In this document: positions 9,111 to 17,724 of the stretch, in pieces | Position numbering within the stretch: position 1 is the stretch's first letter | Layout of the letters: every line of letters starts with the position of its first letter | Source: Clostridium sp. AM22-11AC | GTDB taxonomy: Bacteria; Bacillota; Clostridia; Lachnospirales; Lachnospiraceae | Direction: 5' to 3' | Assembly (NCBI RefSeq): GCF_003473545.1 | Contig: NZ_QUCM01000004.1 | Span: forward strand, 1-64,000 | DNA: 64,000 nucleotides | The notes under the pieces: generated by a model | Database searches by the model: none | Told to the model about the DNA's origin: nothing | Seen by the model: the letters and a program-made list of their open reading frames with translations, nothing else | Position numbers and translations under genes: made by a program

Positions 9111-9160
9111 AAAAAGCAGTCGGATACAGGAAAATACAGCCTGTTCCGGCTGCTTTTCTT
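9111..9160. terminator. Terminator hairpin after guaD
   Basis: A long imperfect hairpin pairs AAAAGCAG, CGG and ACAGG with CCTGT, CCG and CTGCTTTT. It lies about 40 bases after the guaD stop and could act in both directions. Confidence 0.75.
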
Positions 9161-9259
9161 GTAAACCACCCGGCTTCATGTTATTATGTATACAACGATC
9201 TGTTGCAGAGCAACATGATCCTGTATCCGTGTAACAGGCTTGCAGATATAAAAGGAGTA

Positions 9260-9368
9260 GATCGATGATGTATTGATGTATTTGATCCATTTGGGATATC
9301 TTGGATATGATCAGGATGCGCAGACAGCATTTATCCCAAATGAAGAAATACGCCAGGAGCTGACAGCA
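9260..9368 (+). pseudogene. C-terminal remnant of an AAA-ATPase/PD-(D/E)XK gene
   Basis: Translation of this stretch gives IDDVLMYLIHLGYLGYDQD and then AFIPNEEIRQELTAA, which matches the near-C-terminal VLTxLIHLGYLAYD...IPNEEIRxEF block of the AAA-ATPase-like/DUF1703 family common in Lachnospiraceae and Bacteroidetes. A TAG directly precedes it and the rest of the gene is absent. The frame happens to stay open into the downstream aminotransferase, so automated calling may give that gene a false N-terminal extension. Confidence 0.6.
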
Positions 9369-9470
9369 GCAACAAGGCGCAATCCCAAGAACATCAGTGT
9401 ATCATTGAGAAATTATAATAAAAATATTGCAGATAAAACTGTTCTGAGCAGCAGAAAGGACGAAAATACA

Positions 9471-10691
9471 ATGAAATACGATTTCACAACAATTTTAGAC
9501 CGAAAGGGAAAAGACTCGATTGCAGTGGAACCTTTTGAGGCTGACTGGATCAAATGGCCGGGGAAGACGAAGGAAGGTTTTGATATTATCCCAATGTGGG
9601 TGGCAGATATGAACTTTCCGGCTGTACATACGATCCCGGAAGCGATTATTGAGAGAACAAAACATACTACCTATGGTTACTTTTCTCCAAGAGAAGAATA
9701 TTTTGACGCTATCATCAAGTGGCATAAGACCAGAAATGGCATAGAGGGACTGGAACCAAAGCACATTGGATATGAAAATGGTGTTTTAGGCGGTGTGGTC
9801 AGTGCATTAAATGTACTTTGCTCGAAAGGTGACAGTGTACTGCTTCATTCTCCCACTTATATCGGTTTTACAAAGAGCCTGACCAACAACGGTTATCACA
9901 TTGTCCACAGCCCGTTAGTGAAGGATGAGAATAATGTATATCGCATGGATTTTGAGGATATGGAAAAGAAAATCGTGGAGAACCATATCCATGCAGCTAT
10001 TTTCTGCAGCCCGCACAACCCAACCGGCCGTGTATGGGAGCGCTGGGAGATCGAGAAGGCCATGGAGATCTACAAGAAACATGATGTATATGTAGTTTCT
10101 GATGAGATCTGGTCTGACCTTCTCTTAAATGGACATAAACACATTACAACCCAGTCTGTATCGGAAGATGCAAAGCAGAGGACCGTAGCACTTTATGCTC
10201 CGTCTAAAACCTTTAACCTGGCTGGTCTGATTGGCAGTTATCATATTATCTACAATGACTGGTTAAGGGACCGCATTTTAAAAGAGTCCTCTTTAAGCCA
10301 TTATAACAGCATGAACCTGTTATCTATGTATGCATTAATTGGTGCCTATAAGCTGGAAGGTTATGAATGGGTGGATGAATTAAAAGAGGTCTTAAGTGGA
10401 AATGTAAACTATGCCTGCGATTACATTGAAAAGCATTTTGAAGGAGTCAATGTTTCCAAGCCGGAAGGCACCTACATGCTTTTCCTGGACTGCACAGAAT
10501 GGTGCAAAAAACATGGAAAGACTATTACAGAGCTTCAGGCAGCAGGCATTGAAGTAGGCGTGATCTGGCAGGACGGAGTAGCTTTCCACGGCCCATGTCA
10601 TATCCGTATGAACCTGGCTCTGCCGCTGTCCAGGGTAAAAGAGGCCTTTGACCGCCTGGACAAATATGTATTTAATCTGCAGGAGGCATAA
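9471..10691 (+). CDS. PLP-dependent C-S lyase/aminotransferase, PatB/MalY type
   Basis: A 406-residue fold-type I PLP enzyme of the MalY/PatB group, typically a cystathionine beta-lyase. It opens with MKYDFTTILDRKG, as the family does, has PMWVADMNF near residue 42, FCSPHNPTGRVW, VVSDEIW and the PLP lysine in YAPSKTFNLAGL. ATG 9471 is preferred because an AGAAAGGA site precedes it and because the codons upstream belong to an unrelated ATPase remnant. tatD follows after five bases, so the two are probably co-transcribed. Confidence 0.9.
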   Translation: MKYDFTTILDRKGKDSIAVEPFEADWIKWPGKTKEGFDIIPMWVADMNFPAVHTIPEAIIERTKHTTYGYFSPREEYFDAIIKWHKTRNGIEGLEPKHIGYENGVLGGVVSALNVLCSKGDSVLLHSPTYIGFTKSLTNNGYHIVHSPLVKDENNVYRMDFEDMEKKIVENHIHAAIFCSPHNPTGRVWERWEIEKAMEIYKKHDVYVVSDEIWSDLLLNGHKHITTQSVSEDAKQRTVALYAPSKTFNLAGLIGSYHIIYNDWLRDRILKESSLSHYNSMNLLSMYALIGAYKLEGYEWVDELKEVLSGNVNYACDYIEKHFEGVNVSKPEGTYMLFLDCTEWCKKHGKTITELQAAGIEVGVIWQDGVAFHGPCHIRMNLALPLSRVKEAFDRLDKYVFNLQEA

Positions 10692-10696
10692 GCAAC

Positions 10697-11470
10697 ATGA
10701 TATTTGATACACATGCCCATTATGACGATGAAGCCTTTGACGAGGACAGGGAGCAGCTTTTAGCCAGTTTTAAAGAAAATGGCATTGACGCTGTTACAAA
10801 TGTAGCTGCCAGTCTTTCCAGCTGCAAGACTACACTGGAGCTTGCCAGAAACCATGATTTCATGTATGCTGCATTAGGTGTACATCCAAGTGAAAGCGCA
10901 GAACTGTCTGATGAAGGCTTAAAAGATATTGAGACCTGGTGCACAGAAAGACAGGACGGAAAAGTCCGGGCTATTGGCGAGATCGGCCTTGATTATTACT
11001 GGGAAGAGCCGGATAAAGAGATCCAGAAAAAATGGTTTGTGGCCCAGTTAGATCTGGCCCGCAGGTTAAAGCTTCCGGTGATCATCCACAGCCGTGATGC
11101 TGCAAAAGATACCCTGGATATTATGAAGGCAGAACACGGATCGGACATCGGTGGTGTGATCCATTGCTTTTCTTATACAAAGGAAATGGCAAGGGAGTAC
11201 CTGGATATGGGATTTTTCCTTGGCATTGGCGGCGTACTTACTTTTAAAAATGCCAGAAAACTGGTAGAAACCGTAGAATATGCCCCCTTAGACCGCCTGG
11301 TACTGGAAACCGACTGCCCATATCTGGCACCGGTTCCCAATCGTGGAAAGAGAAATTCTTCCCTGAACCTGACCTATGTGGCAGACCAGCTGGCAGCCAT
11401 CAAAGGTGTGGACCGGGAAACCGTGGAGAAAATGACCTGGGATAATGCCAGAAGGCTTTACCGTTTATAG
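10697..11470 (+). CDS. tatD: TatD-family metal-dependent hydrolase/DNase
   Basis: A 257-residue TIM-barrel hydrolase of the TatD/YabD family with the metal ligands in order: DTHAHYDD at the N-terminus, EIGLDYY, IHSRDA, HCFS and ETDCPYLAP near the C-terminus. Family members act as 3'-5' exonucleases in DNA quality control. It sits between the PatB-type lyase and rsmA; in many Firmicutes the order metG-tatD-rsmA is conserved, so here metG may have been split off by the intervening insertions. Confidence 0.92.
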   Translation: MIFDTHAHYDDEAFDEDREQLLASFKENGIDAVTNVAASLSSCKTTLELARNHDFMYAALGVHPSESAELSDEGLKDIETWCTERQDGKVRAIGEIGLDYYWEEPDKEIQKKWFVAQLDLARRLKLPVIIHSRDAAKDTLDIMKAEHGSDIGGVIHCFSYTKEMAREYLDMGFFLGIGGVLTFKNARKLVETVEYAPLDRLVLETDCPYLAPVPNRGKRNSSLNLTYVADQLAAIKGVDRETVEKMTWDNARRLYRL

Positions 11471-11478
11471 ATGCAGAT

Positions 11479-11497
11479 CCGCCCGTCACTGGCGGGT
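11479..11497 (+). repeat. Small GC-rich hairpin between tatD and rsmA
   Basis: CCGCC and GGCGG arms enclose a short loop just after the tatD stop. A similar hairpin, CCGCC-ATCA-GGCGG, lies at about 13714-13727. No T run follows either one, so they are not obvious terminators. Confidence 0.4.
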
Positions 11498-11559
11498 GGA
11501 AGCGAAATGATATAAAAATAATAGAAACAGAAAGAAGACAAAAGCAGGTAAAATCGTAA

Positions 11560-12423
11560 ATGAATGAGAAATTATCAGATCCGAAAAAAACAATTGAAGT
11601 CATCCAGAAATATCAGTTTGCGTTCCAGAAGCGCTTCGGCCAGAATTTCCTGATCGATGCTCATGTTCTGGAAAAAATTGTAAGCGCAGCAGGCATTACA
11701 AAGGATGACTGCGTTCTGGAAATCGGTCCGGGAATTGGTACCATGACCCAGTATCTGGCAGAAAGTGCCGGACAGGTGATCGCAGTGGAGATCGACACTA
11801 ATCTGCTGCCTATCCTTGCAGATACATTAAAAGACTATTCCAATGTAAAAGTTATCAACCAGGATATCCTGAAAGTGGATATCAATGAACTGGTAAAGGA
11901 ATACAACAACGGCAGACCGATTAAAGTAGTTGCCAATCTGCCATATTACATTACTACCCCTATTATCATGGGACTGTTTGAAAGCAATGTGCCAATCGAC
12001 AATATCACGGTTATGGTCCAGAAAGAAGTGGCAGACCGTATGCAGGTGGGACCGGGATCTAAGGATTACGGCGCCCTGTCTCTGGCAGTGCAGTACTACG
12101 CAAGCCCATATATTGTGGCAAATGTGCCGCCAAACTGCTTTATCCCAAGACCAAATGTAGGTTCCGCGGTAATCCGTCTGACCCGCTATCAGGAGCCGCC
12201 GGTACAGGTAAAAGATCCGAAGCTGATGTTCAAGCTGATCCGCGCATCCTTTAACCAGAGAAGAAAAACACTGCAGAATGGTTTAAATAACTCTCCGGAG
12301 ATCTCATTCTCCAAAGAAGAGATCACAAAGGCCATTGAGAGCCTGGGCGTATCACCTTCTGTCCGTGGAGAAGCTTTAAGCCTGGAGCAGTTTGCCCAGT
12401 TAGCTAATTACTTCGTGCAGTAA
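11560..12423 (+). CDS. rsmA: 16S rRNA dimethyladenosine transferase RsmA (KsgA)
   Basis: Dimethylates two adjacent adenosines near the 3' end of 16S rRNA during small-subunit maturation. The 287-residue protein has QNFLID near residue 27, the SAM-binding VLEIGPGIGTMTQ near 48, the acidic EID at strand two and the catalytic NLPYYIT near 126, followed by the C-terminal helical domain with FNQRRKTLQN. Full length. It is in the same direction as tatD, 90 bases upstream. Confidence 0.97.
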   Translation: MNEKLSDPKKTIEVIQKYQFAFQKRFGQNFLIDAHVLEKIVSAAGITKDDCVLEIGPGIGTMTQYLAESAGQVIAVEIDTNLLPILADTLKDYSNVKVINQDILKVDINELVKEYNNGRPIKVVANLPYYITTPIIMGLFESNVPIDNITVMVQKEVADRMQVGPGSKDYGALSLAVQYYASPYIVANVPPNCFIPRPNVGSAVIRLTRYQEPPVQVKDPKLMFKLIRASFNQRRKTLQNGLNNSPEISFSKEEITKAIESLGVSPSVRGEALSLEQFAQLANYFVQ

Positions 12424-12450
12424 GTGGGCTGTTTATAAAAAGAAAGGCAA

Positions 12451-13695
12451 ATGCCTATGTCAGATAAAAAAAGATGGATCCGGCTGGCTGTGGCTGCAGG
12501 TTTAGGCGCGGCAGCCGGTGCATGGACTTATCAGATACAAAAAGATAAAAAAGCGAAAAATGATGCCAGACTGGCGGTTGTGGAAGCAGCTGTAGTGCGC
12601 AGCCGAGATTATGGAAAGCAGAAGGCTTATATTATAGGAAATAGTTTAAGCTCTCTGGCGGCAGCAGTCTGGCTTATAAAAGACTGCCATTTTCCTGGAA
12701 GCAGTATTATGGTGTATGGGGAAAATGAGGAGGCATGTGGAAATGCAGGTCTTCTTGTAGTAAGCCGGGAAAACTGCGAAGATTTTCTGGAACTGTGTGG
12801 AAAACTGCCAGGTTCCGGGGAAAAAGTGTTTACGTTTCCAAAAACAGAAGGTGGAGAACGTCTGGGATGTGCAGACCTTCCGGCACTCTGGCGGCTGTTA
12901 TGTACAGAAGAGGAAAGACTGGATGTTTTAAGTGTTGAAGACTGGTTCAGTGGGACACCTCATATATTTGAGACAGATCTGTGGCAGCTGTGCCAGTGTG
13001 TGTTTGGCCTGAAAAAAGACAGCAATCTGGCGGAATTTCGCAGAAGTTTATGGGAATTAAAAGGACCGTTTCTGTTTCTTTCACCGGAAGAAAGACAGGA
13101 GCTGATCCGTTTGCTGAAACAGTATCTGCGCCGCAAAGGCGTATTGTTGCTGGAAAACACTCAGGTAACGGATCTGGAGCTTGAAAATGGAAATGACAAC
13201 GGAAGCGGAACCGGTCTGGCAGTGAAAAAACTGTATGTAAAACGCAGACTGCAGGAAGAAGAGACTGACCGGGAAGCTTTTGTATTTGAAAAGATAGATC
13301 TGAGATCCGGGGATGTCTGCATTATGGATAATGGCAGCGGTTCTGGAAAATTATGGAAAAAGGCAGCTGACCTGCATATTGCTCTGGGAGAACCGGAAGC
13401 CTTTGTGGGCGAAGAAGATAAACTTCAGCCCCTTCGGCCTCATCATTTTACAGACCGGCCTAAAACAGTTCCAACTGGAAGCAGAAATCTTGGCTTTGTG
13501 GGAGCATTTTCACGGCTGGAAGAAGGCTGCTGCCTTACAGGAAACTATGCTGTGGCAAGTGCCAGAAGTGCAGTGGATGAGCTGATGCATGCAGGAAGAC
13601 GGGCAGCAGGAACAGAAGAAAAGAGGCAGTCCCGGATCAGAAAATGGATCACAGTTTACAAGGTGGTTTGTTCATTGTACCGTGCTGACTTATAA
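12451..13695 (+). CDS. Divergent, shortened oleate-hydratase-like flavoprotein
   Basis: A 414-residue protein similar to fatty acid double-bond hydratases (myosin cross-reactive antigen family): KAYIIGNSLSSLAAAVWLI near residue 57 aligns with the FAD Rossmann start, DLWQLCQCVFGL and AEFRRSLWELKG with the FWYMW...EFRRYL region, and GSRNLGFVGAF to AVASARSAVDEL with the C-terminal FAD-closing block. Hydratases are near 590 residues, so about 170 residues are missing, and the GxGxxG turn reads GNSLSS. A hydrophobic helix at about residues 8-26 may anchor it to the membrane. FAD binding and hydratase activity are doubtful; it may be a structural relative. ATG 12451 and ATG 12457 are both possible starts behind an AAAGG site. 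Confidence 0.6.
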   Translation: MPMSDKKRWIRLAVAAGLGAAAGAWTYQIQKDKKAKNDARLAVVEAAVVRSRDYGKQKAYIIGNSLSSLAAAVWLIKDCHFPGSSIMVYGENEEACGNAGLLVVSRENCEDFLELCGKLPGSGEKVFTFPKTEGGERLGCADLPALWRLLCTEEERLDVLSVEDWFSGTPHIFETDLWQLCQCVFGLKKDSNLAEFRRSLWELKGPFLFLSPEERQELIRLLKQYLRRKGVLLLENTQVTDLELENGNDNGSGTGLAVKKLYVKRRLQEEETDREAFVFEKIDLRSGDVCIMDNGSGSGKLWKKAADLHIALGEPEAFVGEEDKLQPLRPHHFTDRPKTVPTGSRNLGFVGAFSRLEEGCCLTGNYAVASARSAVDELMHAGRRAAGTEEKRQSRIRKWITVYKVVCSLYRADL

Positions 13696-13808
13696 TTTTT
13701 GTGTATGGTCATGCCGCCATCAGGCGGTCTGTTAGTTTCCATGCGTTTGAAAGAAACTGCCAGTGACAGTTTCTATAAAGTATTTGTTTTTAAAAGGAGG
13801 ACAGCAAT

Positions 13809-14207
13809 ATGCTGTTTATCGGAGGTATCAGTCAGGGCCGGAAGCTGCTTAACTACGCAAGAAGCATTCTTTGCGGAAGCTGTGGCAGCACCAGCCAGTG
13901 TCAGGTCTTTATGACCTATATGTATTTCAGTTTTTTCTTTATCCCGCTGTTTAAGTGGAATAAGCGCTTTTATGTGCAGATGTCCTGTTGCAGCGCCATT
14001 TACGAGCTGGAGCCGGAGATCGGAAAAGCCATATTAAGAGGCGAAGAACCGGCGATCACATCCGCCGACCTTCACCTGGTCCAGGAAGGAAAATACACCC
14101 GCACCTGGCAGGAAGGTTCCGGAAATCCCCACAAGAAGTGTATGCGCTGCGGATTTGAGACAGACGAAGATTATAACTACTGTCCGAAGTGTGGGGGACG
14201 GATATAA
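13809..14207 (+). CDS. Zinc-ribbon protein of unknown function
   Basis: A 132-residue protein with an N-terminal CGSCG motif (about residues 22-26), one hydrophobic stretch (YMYFSFFFIPLF, about 38-49), a CC pair near 59, and a C-terminal zinc ribbon CMRCGF...YCPKCGG. The layout, a membrane-proximal segment between two cysteine pairs, is seen in small zinc-ribbon proteins without assigned function. A strong AAAGGAGG site precedes ATG 13809. The repeated structured element begins at its stop codon. Confidence 0.75.
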   Translation: MLFIGGISQGRKLLNYARSILCGSCGSTSQCQVFMTYMYFSFFFIPLFKWNKRFYVQMSCCSAIYELEPEIGKAILRGEEPAITSADLHLVQEGKYTRTWQEGSGNPHKKCMRCGFETDEDYNYCPKCGGRI

Positions 14208-14334
14208 GGAACGCTTAAGGAAAACAAGCGCCGCTTTAAGCGGCATTTGTTTTCCTTGCGTCCTTAACGAACAAACCGTCTGCGATAGCAGACAGTAGAG
14301 CGCGCCAGCGCGTGTTTGTGAGTGAACCCAACGC
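14208..14334 (+). repeat. Structured intergenic element, copy 1
   Basis: First of three copies in the window. In order it holds a long hairpin (AAGGAAAACAA ... TTTGTTTTCCTT, capped by GCCGC/GCGGC), the linker TTAACGAAC, then an outer helix ACAAAC/GTTTGT enclosing the hairpins GTCTGCGATAGCAGAC and GCGC-GCCA-GCGC, and ends GTGAGT. Paired bases differ from the other copies in a compensating way. It starts directly after the zinc-ribbon stop codon and reads in that gene's direction. The convergent deacylase gene ends just beyond it. The long hairpin could also end transcription. Confidence 0.8.
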
Positions 14335-14348
14335 CTGCAAAATAAATA

Positions 14349-15284
14349 TTAAATCTCCCCAAATGCGATCAATGGATCTTTGCATTTTACACCCAGACTC
14401 AGGGTGTAATAAAGTACAACGCCATCAAATGGAGCTGTACATCGGAAAATTTCATTTCCATAAATATCTTTCAGGGTGCCAAGAAGGGTGCCCTTTTTTA
14501 ATTTCTGACCTGCATGTGAGACAGCAGGATACCAGAACCCATTTTTTGGTGCCTCTTCATAAACTGCCTGACAGATCTCTTCCTGGTGAAGGTCAGTATC
14601 TGAAAAAGGTCTGATCTTAAGATGAGCCATTAACTCAAAAATATTCCTTTTGCATGCTGTGACCTCATCTTCGCACCATAGCCCTCTTTCTCCCCGTTCT
14701 GCTAAAAGTGCCGGGATACCGCACTGAGCAGCCCAGCTATAGAGTCCGTTTTTTGCAGTAGAAGCGACCCGATATGGAATCGAGAGTGAGGCTGCAGCTG
14801 CAGAAGCTTTTGCGGCCAGTGCGTCAGAAACAGTTGTGGGAAAGAAGACCAGGGGAGTAAGAGCTTCGTTCACATCACCACCATGGAGATCTATGAGAAA
14901 ATCAGCTTCAGGATACAGTGTTTCTTCAAGGAGCTTTGCAAGACGGCTGGAAAAAGTACCCTCAGGATCTCCGGGAAACGTACGGTTTAAATTTTGACCA
15001 TCTGCAGGGATTATCTGTTTGGACCCCATGTAAAAGCCTTCTGGATTTACCAGGGGAAGCAGGATGATACGCCCTGAAAGATCAATGGGGTCCAGTTCCT
15101 TTTTCAGACGGTTCAGGGTTTCTATGCCTACATATTCACAGCCGTGGACACCTGCGGTCACTACAAGGGTTTTTCCGGGACAGCTTCCGCAGATAACAGT
15201 CATTTCTATGGGATAGTGGCTGGCAACTGGCAGTAAAAGGGTTTGCTTTGTATTGCTGCCGGCTTTTAAGTCAGACAGTCTCAT
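14349..15284 (-). CDS. Succinylglutamate desuccinylase/aspartoacylase-type M14 deacylase
   Basis: A 311-residue zinc hydrolase of the AstE/aspartoacylase branch of the M14 carboxypeptidase fold. The zinc ligands appear as HGCEYVGIE (HxxE) near residue 65 and DLHGGD near 150, with LNRTFPGDPEG between them. Such enzymes release acyl groups from N-acyl amino acids or trim peptides. Start ATG 15284 is chosen because AGGAGAT precedes it. It is the last gene of the NikABCDE-like operon, 16 bases after the last ATPase gene, which suggests that the imported ligand is an N-acylated amino acid or peptide that it hydrolyses; this is inferred. Confidence 0.82.
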   Translation of the reverse strand: MRLSDLKAGSNTKQTLLLPVASHYPIEMTVICGSCPGKTLVVTAGVHGCEYVGIETLNRLKKELDPIDLSGRIILLPLVNPEGFYMGSKQIIPADGQNLNRTFPGDPEGTFSSRLAKLLEETLYPEADFLIDLHGGDVNEALTPLVFFPTTVSDALAAKASAAAASLSIPYRVASTAKNGLYSWAAQCGIPALLAERGERGLWCEDEVTACKRNIFELMAHLKIRPFSDTDLHQEEICQAVYEEAPKNGFWYPAVSHAGQKLKKGTLLGTLKDIYGNEIFRCTAPFDGVVLYYTLSLGVKCKDPLIAFGEI

Positions 15285-15300
15285 ATTTTTCAGATCTCCT

Positions 15301-16080
15301 TTAGTTGAATTCGATAATAGAAGCCAAAAGCTTTCTGGCATAGTCATCTTTTGTTTCTGCAATACGGGATACAGGAATGTGTTCAGTAATGCGGCCATGA
15401 TACAGAAAAAGCACATCATCGCACAGATAAGTGACAGAAGTCAGGTCATGGGTAATGAAAATATAAGTCAGCCCCAGTTTTTCTTTCAGATCATGGAGCA
15501 GATCCATGATCTGAATCTGAGTATGGGCATCCAGAGAAGAGATAGCTTCGTCAAAAAGAATGATCTCTGGCTGGCAGGCTACAGCCCGGGCAATGCATAC
15601 ACGCTGCAACTGTCCGCCGGACAGCTCATGGGGATACCGGTTTGCATAGGAGGAATTCAGCCCAACAAGCTCTAACAGGCGGTTGATCTCTTCCAAACGG
15701 TTCAGGCGGATCTTTTGATTTCGTTCTCTTGCAGCCAGTCCTTCTGCAATGATCTCTTTTACACGGAAACGGGGATTGGCAGAAGTGGTGTAATCCTGGA
15801 AAACAACACTTAAGCGTTTTTGAAGGTTTTTCCGGCCATTTCTGGAGGCATAAACAGATACATCCTGGATCTTTACTTCTCCGGTGTCAGGCTTTAAAAG
15901 ACCACAGATCACACGGCCAAGGGTAGATTTCCCACTTCCGGATTCTCCCAGTATTCCCAGACAGGTTCCCTGTGAGACTTTTAAGGACACATCAAACAAC
16001 ACCTGGTTTCTGGCAGTTCCGAAAATCTTTTCCTGGCGTTCACTTCGGAAGCTGACGCATACATTATTTACTTCAAGCAT
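15301..16080 (-). CDS. ABC transporter ATPase, NikE/DppF type
   Basis: A 259-residue ATP-binding subunit of a nickel/peptide importer. Walker A GESGSGKST near residue 45, the signature LSGGQLQRV near 145, Walker B ILFDEAISSLD and the switch histidine in THDL are intact. The start at 16080 has an AAAGGAG site and overlaps the end of the previous ATPase gene by eight bases, indicating translational coupling. It lacks the long C-terminal oligopeptide-binding extension of OppF and ends soon after the RIAETKDDYARKLL segment. Confidence 0.9.
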   Translation of the reverse strand: MLEVNNVCVSFRSERQEKIFGTARNQVLFDVSLKVSQGTCLGILGESGSGKSTLGRVICGLLKPDTGEVKIQDVSVYASRNGRKNLQKRLSVVFQDYTTSANPRFRVKEIIAEGLAARERNQKIRLNRLEEINRLLELVGLNSSYANRYPHELSGGQLQRVCIARAVACQPEIILFDEAISSLDAHTQIQIMDLLHDLKEKLGLTYIFITHDLTSVTYLCDDVLFLYHGRITEHIPVSRIAETKDDYARKLLASIIEFN

Positions 16081-16903
16081 GGGATATCTCCTTTCCATGT
16101 AAGATGTCACGGTAGTGGCACATAACAGCAGAACGCTTTTCTATCAGCAGGCGGGTGTAGGGATCGTTTGCATGATTTCGGATATGCTCAAAGTCTCCGC
16201 TGTCTACGATCTGTCCGCTGTTCATAACAAGGATGCGGTCTGCTACTTTGGAGATGGCTCCCAGGTCATGGGTGATGAAAAGCATGGCAGTATTTTTATT
16301 CTTTTTAATGCGGACAAACTCTTCCAGGATCTCGTATTGAGTGACGGCATCAATGGCAGTTGTTGGTTCATCAGCAATGAGAAGTTCCGGCTGCAATGCC
16401 ATGGCAATACCGATCATAATACGCTGGAGCATACCGCCGGAGAGCTGATGAGGATATTTTTCCAGAACTTCTTCTCCATTTAAGATCTGCATCTGGTCCA
16501 GGATCTTAAGGCAACAGGTACGTATTTCCTGTGCATTCCATGCAGTATGTGCGGCGAAGGTTTCAGCCATCTGATTTCCAATGCGGTATAAAGGATCAAA
16601 ACAGGTCATAGGGTTTTGAAGTACCATGGTGATCCGGCTTCCACGGAGCCTGCGAAGTTCTTCTTTTGACTCTTTTAAAAGATCATGGCCATCAAAAACA
16701 GCGCTTCCGGAAACCTGGAAATTTTTATCTAACAGACCCAGGATGGATTTTACAGTCATGCTTTTTCCGCTTCCGGACTCCCCAAGGATCCCCAGGCATT
16801 CTCCTGGGTGGACTTCAAAGCTCACATCTTCTACCAGCTTTTTGGAGGCTTTACGATATGTCAGAGTTACATTCAGGTTTTCAACTTTTAAAACGGCAGA
16901 CAT
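16073..16903 (-). CDS. ABC transporter ATPase, NikD/DppD type
   Basis: A 276-residue ATP-binding subunit: Walker A GESGSGKSM, Q-loop MVLQNPMTCFDP, signature LSGGMLQRI, Walker B LLIADEPTTAID and THDL. The QNPMTCFDPLYRIG stretch is typical of NikD/DppD. It overlaps the permease upstream and the second ATPase downstream by a few bases. It pairs with the NikE-type subunit to power the importer. Confidence 0.9.
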   Translation of the reverse strand: MSAVLKVENLNVTLTYRKASKKLVEDVSFEVHPGECLGILGESGSGKSMTVKSILGLLDKNFQVSGSAVFDGHDLLKESKEELRRLRGSRITMVLQNPMTCFDPLYRIGNQMAETFAAHTAWNAQEIRTCCLKILDQMQILNGEEVLEKYPHQLSGGMLQRIMIGIAMALQPELLIADEPTTAIDAVTQYEILEEFVRIKKNKNTAMLFITHDLGAISKVADRILVMNSGQIVDSGDFEHIRNHANDPYTRLLIEKRSAVMCHYRDILHGKEISHA

Positions 16904-17724
16904 TACAGCACCTCCTTTGGGTCTAACACATCACGGATGGCATCACCCATTAAGTTAAAGGCAGAAACCAGAATAACGATGGCAATACCGGGAACCAGCA
17001 TCTGGGACGGATTACTGGTCAGGACATTTTTTGCTTCGCTTAACATAGCACCCCATTCAGGAGTAGGAGCCTGTACACCAAGTCCCAGGAAGGACAAAGT
17101 GGAAATATTGATAATGGCCCAGCCTACATCCAGAGAAGACAGGACAGCCAGATCAGCTGCAATAGATGGAACCAGGTGTCTGAAGAGGATAAAACGTTCC
17201 GGAGTTCCTACACAGCGGGAAAACTGGACAAAGTTCCGGTCACGGTACTGCATAACGCCCGTTCGGATCATACGGGCATACCAGGCCCATTTGATAAATA
17301 CATTTGCCAGGATCACGTTCTGTACGTTAATGCCCAGCAGCGCAACTACAGCAAAAACCATGATCTGACTGGGGAAAGACAGCATTACATCCACTATACG
17401 CATGATCAGTTCTTCCGTAATGCCACGAAAATACCCGGCTAAAAGGCCCATCAGGGCGCCGAGACCGATGGTGCCTAACATGGTCAGCACAGCCAGGCCA
17501 AGAGTGGGACGGATCCCGTAGATCATGCGGGAGAGAATACAGCGCCCAAGATTATCTGTGCCAAGGGGATATTCTTTGCTGAAATGGGCAAATTTGTTAA
17601 GAATATTGGTGGCATAGGGATCATGTGGAGCAATAAATGGGGCAAAAAGGCCCATGAATGCCACGATCAGTACAATGGTTATTGTACCAACGGCAGTTTT
17701 ATTATGAAGAAACCGGTGTAACAT
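16903..17724 (-). CDS. ABC transporter permease, NikC/DppC type
   Basis: A 273-residue inner-membrane subunit with about six membrane spans. Family marks are HDPYATNILNKFAHFSKEYPLGTDNLGRCILSR-like N-terminal sequence (the LGTD.LGRD block) and the EAA loop RCVGTPERFILFRHLVP. It shares one base with each flanking gene (stop/start overlap), showing a tightly built operon. Confidence 0.9.
   Translation of the reverse strand: MLHRFLHNKTAVGTITIVLIVAFMGLFAPFIAPHDPYATNILNKFAHFSKEYPLGTDNLGRCILSRMIYGIRPTLGLAVLTMLGTIGLGALMGLLAGYFRGITEELIMRIVDVMLSFPSQIMVFAVVALLGINVQNVILANVFIKWAWYARMIRTGVMQYRDRNFVQFSRCVGTPERFILFRHLVPSIAADLAVLSSLDVGWAIINISTLSFLGLGVQAPTPEWGAMLSEAKNVLTSNPSQMLVPGIAIVILVSAFNLMGDAIRDVLDPKEVL

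Noticed and set aside
9273..9470. N-terminal extension of the PatB/MalY lyase by 66 codons
   Set aside because: The extension matches the C-terminus of an unrelated ATPase and a good ribosome binding site lies before ATG 9471.
13699..13914. Plus-strand frame of 71 codons after the hydratase-like gene
   Set aside because: It overlaps the zinc-ribbon gene in another frame and runs through a hairpin; no ribosome binding site.
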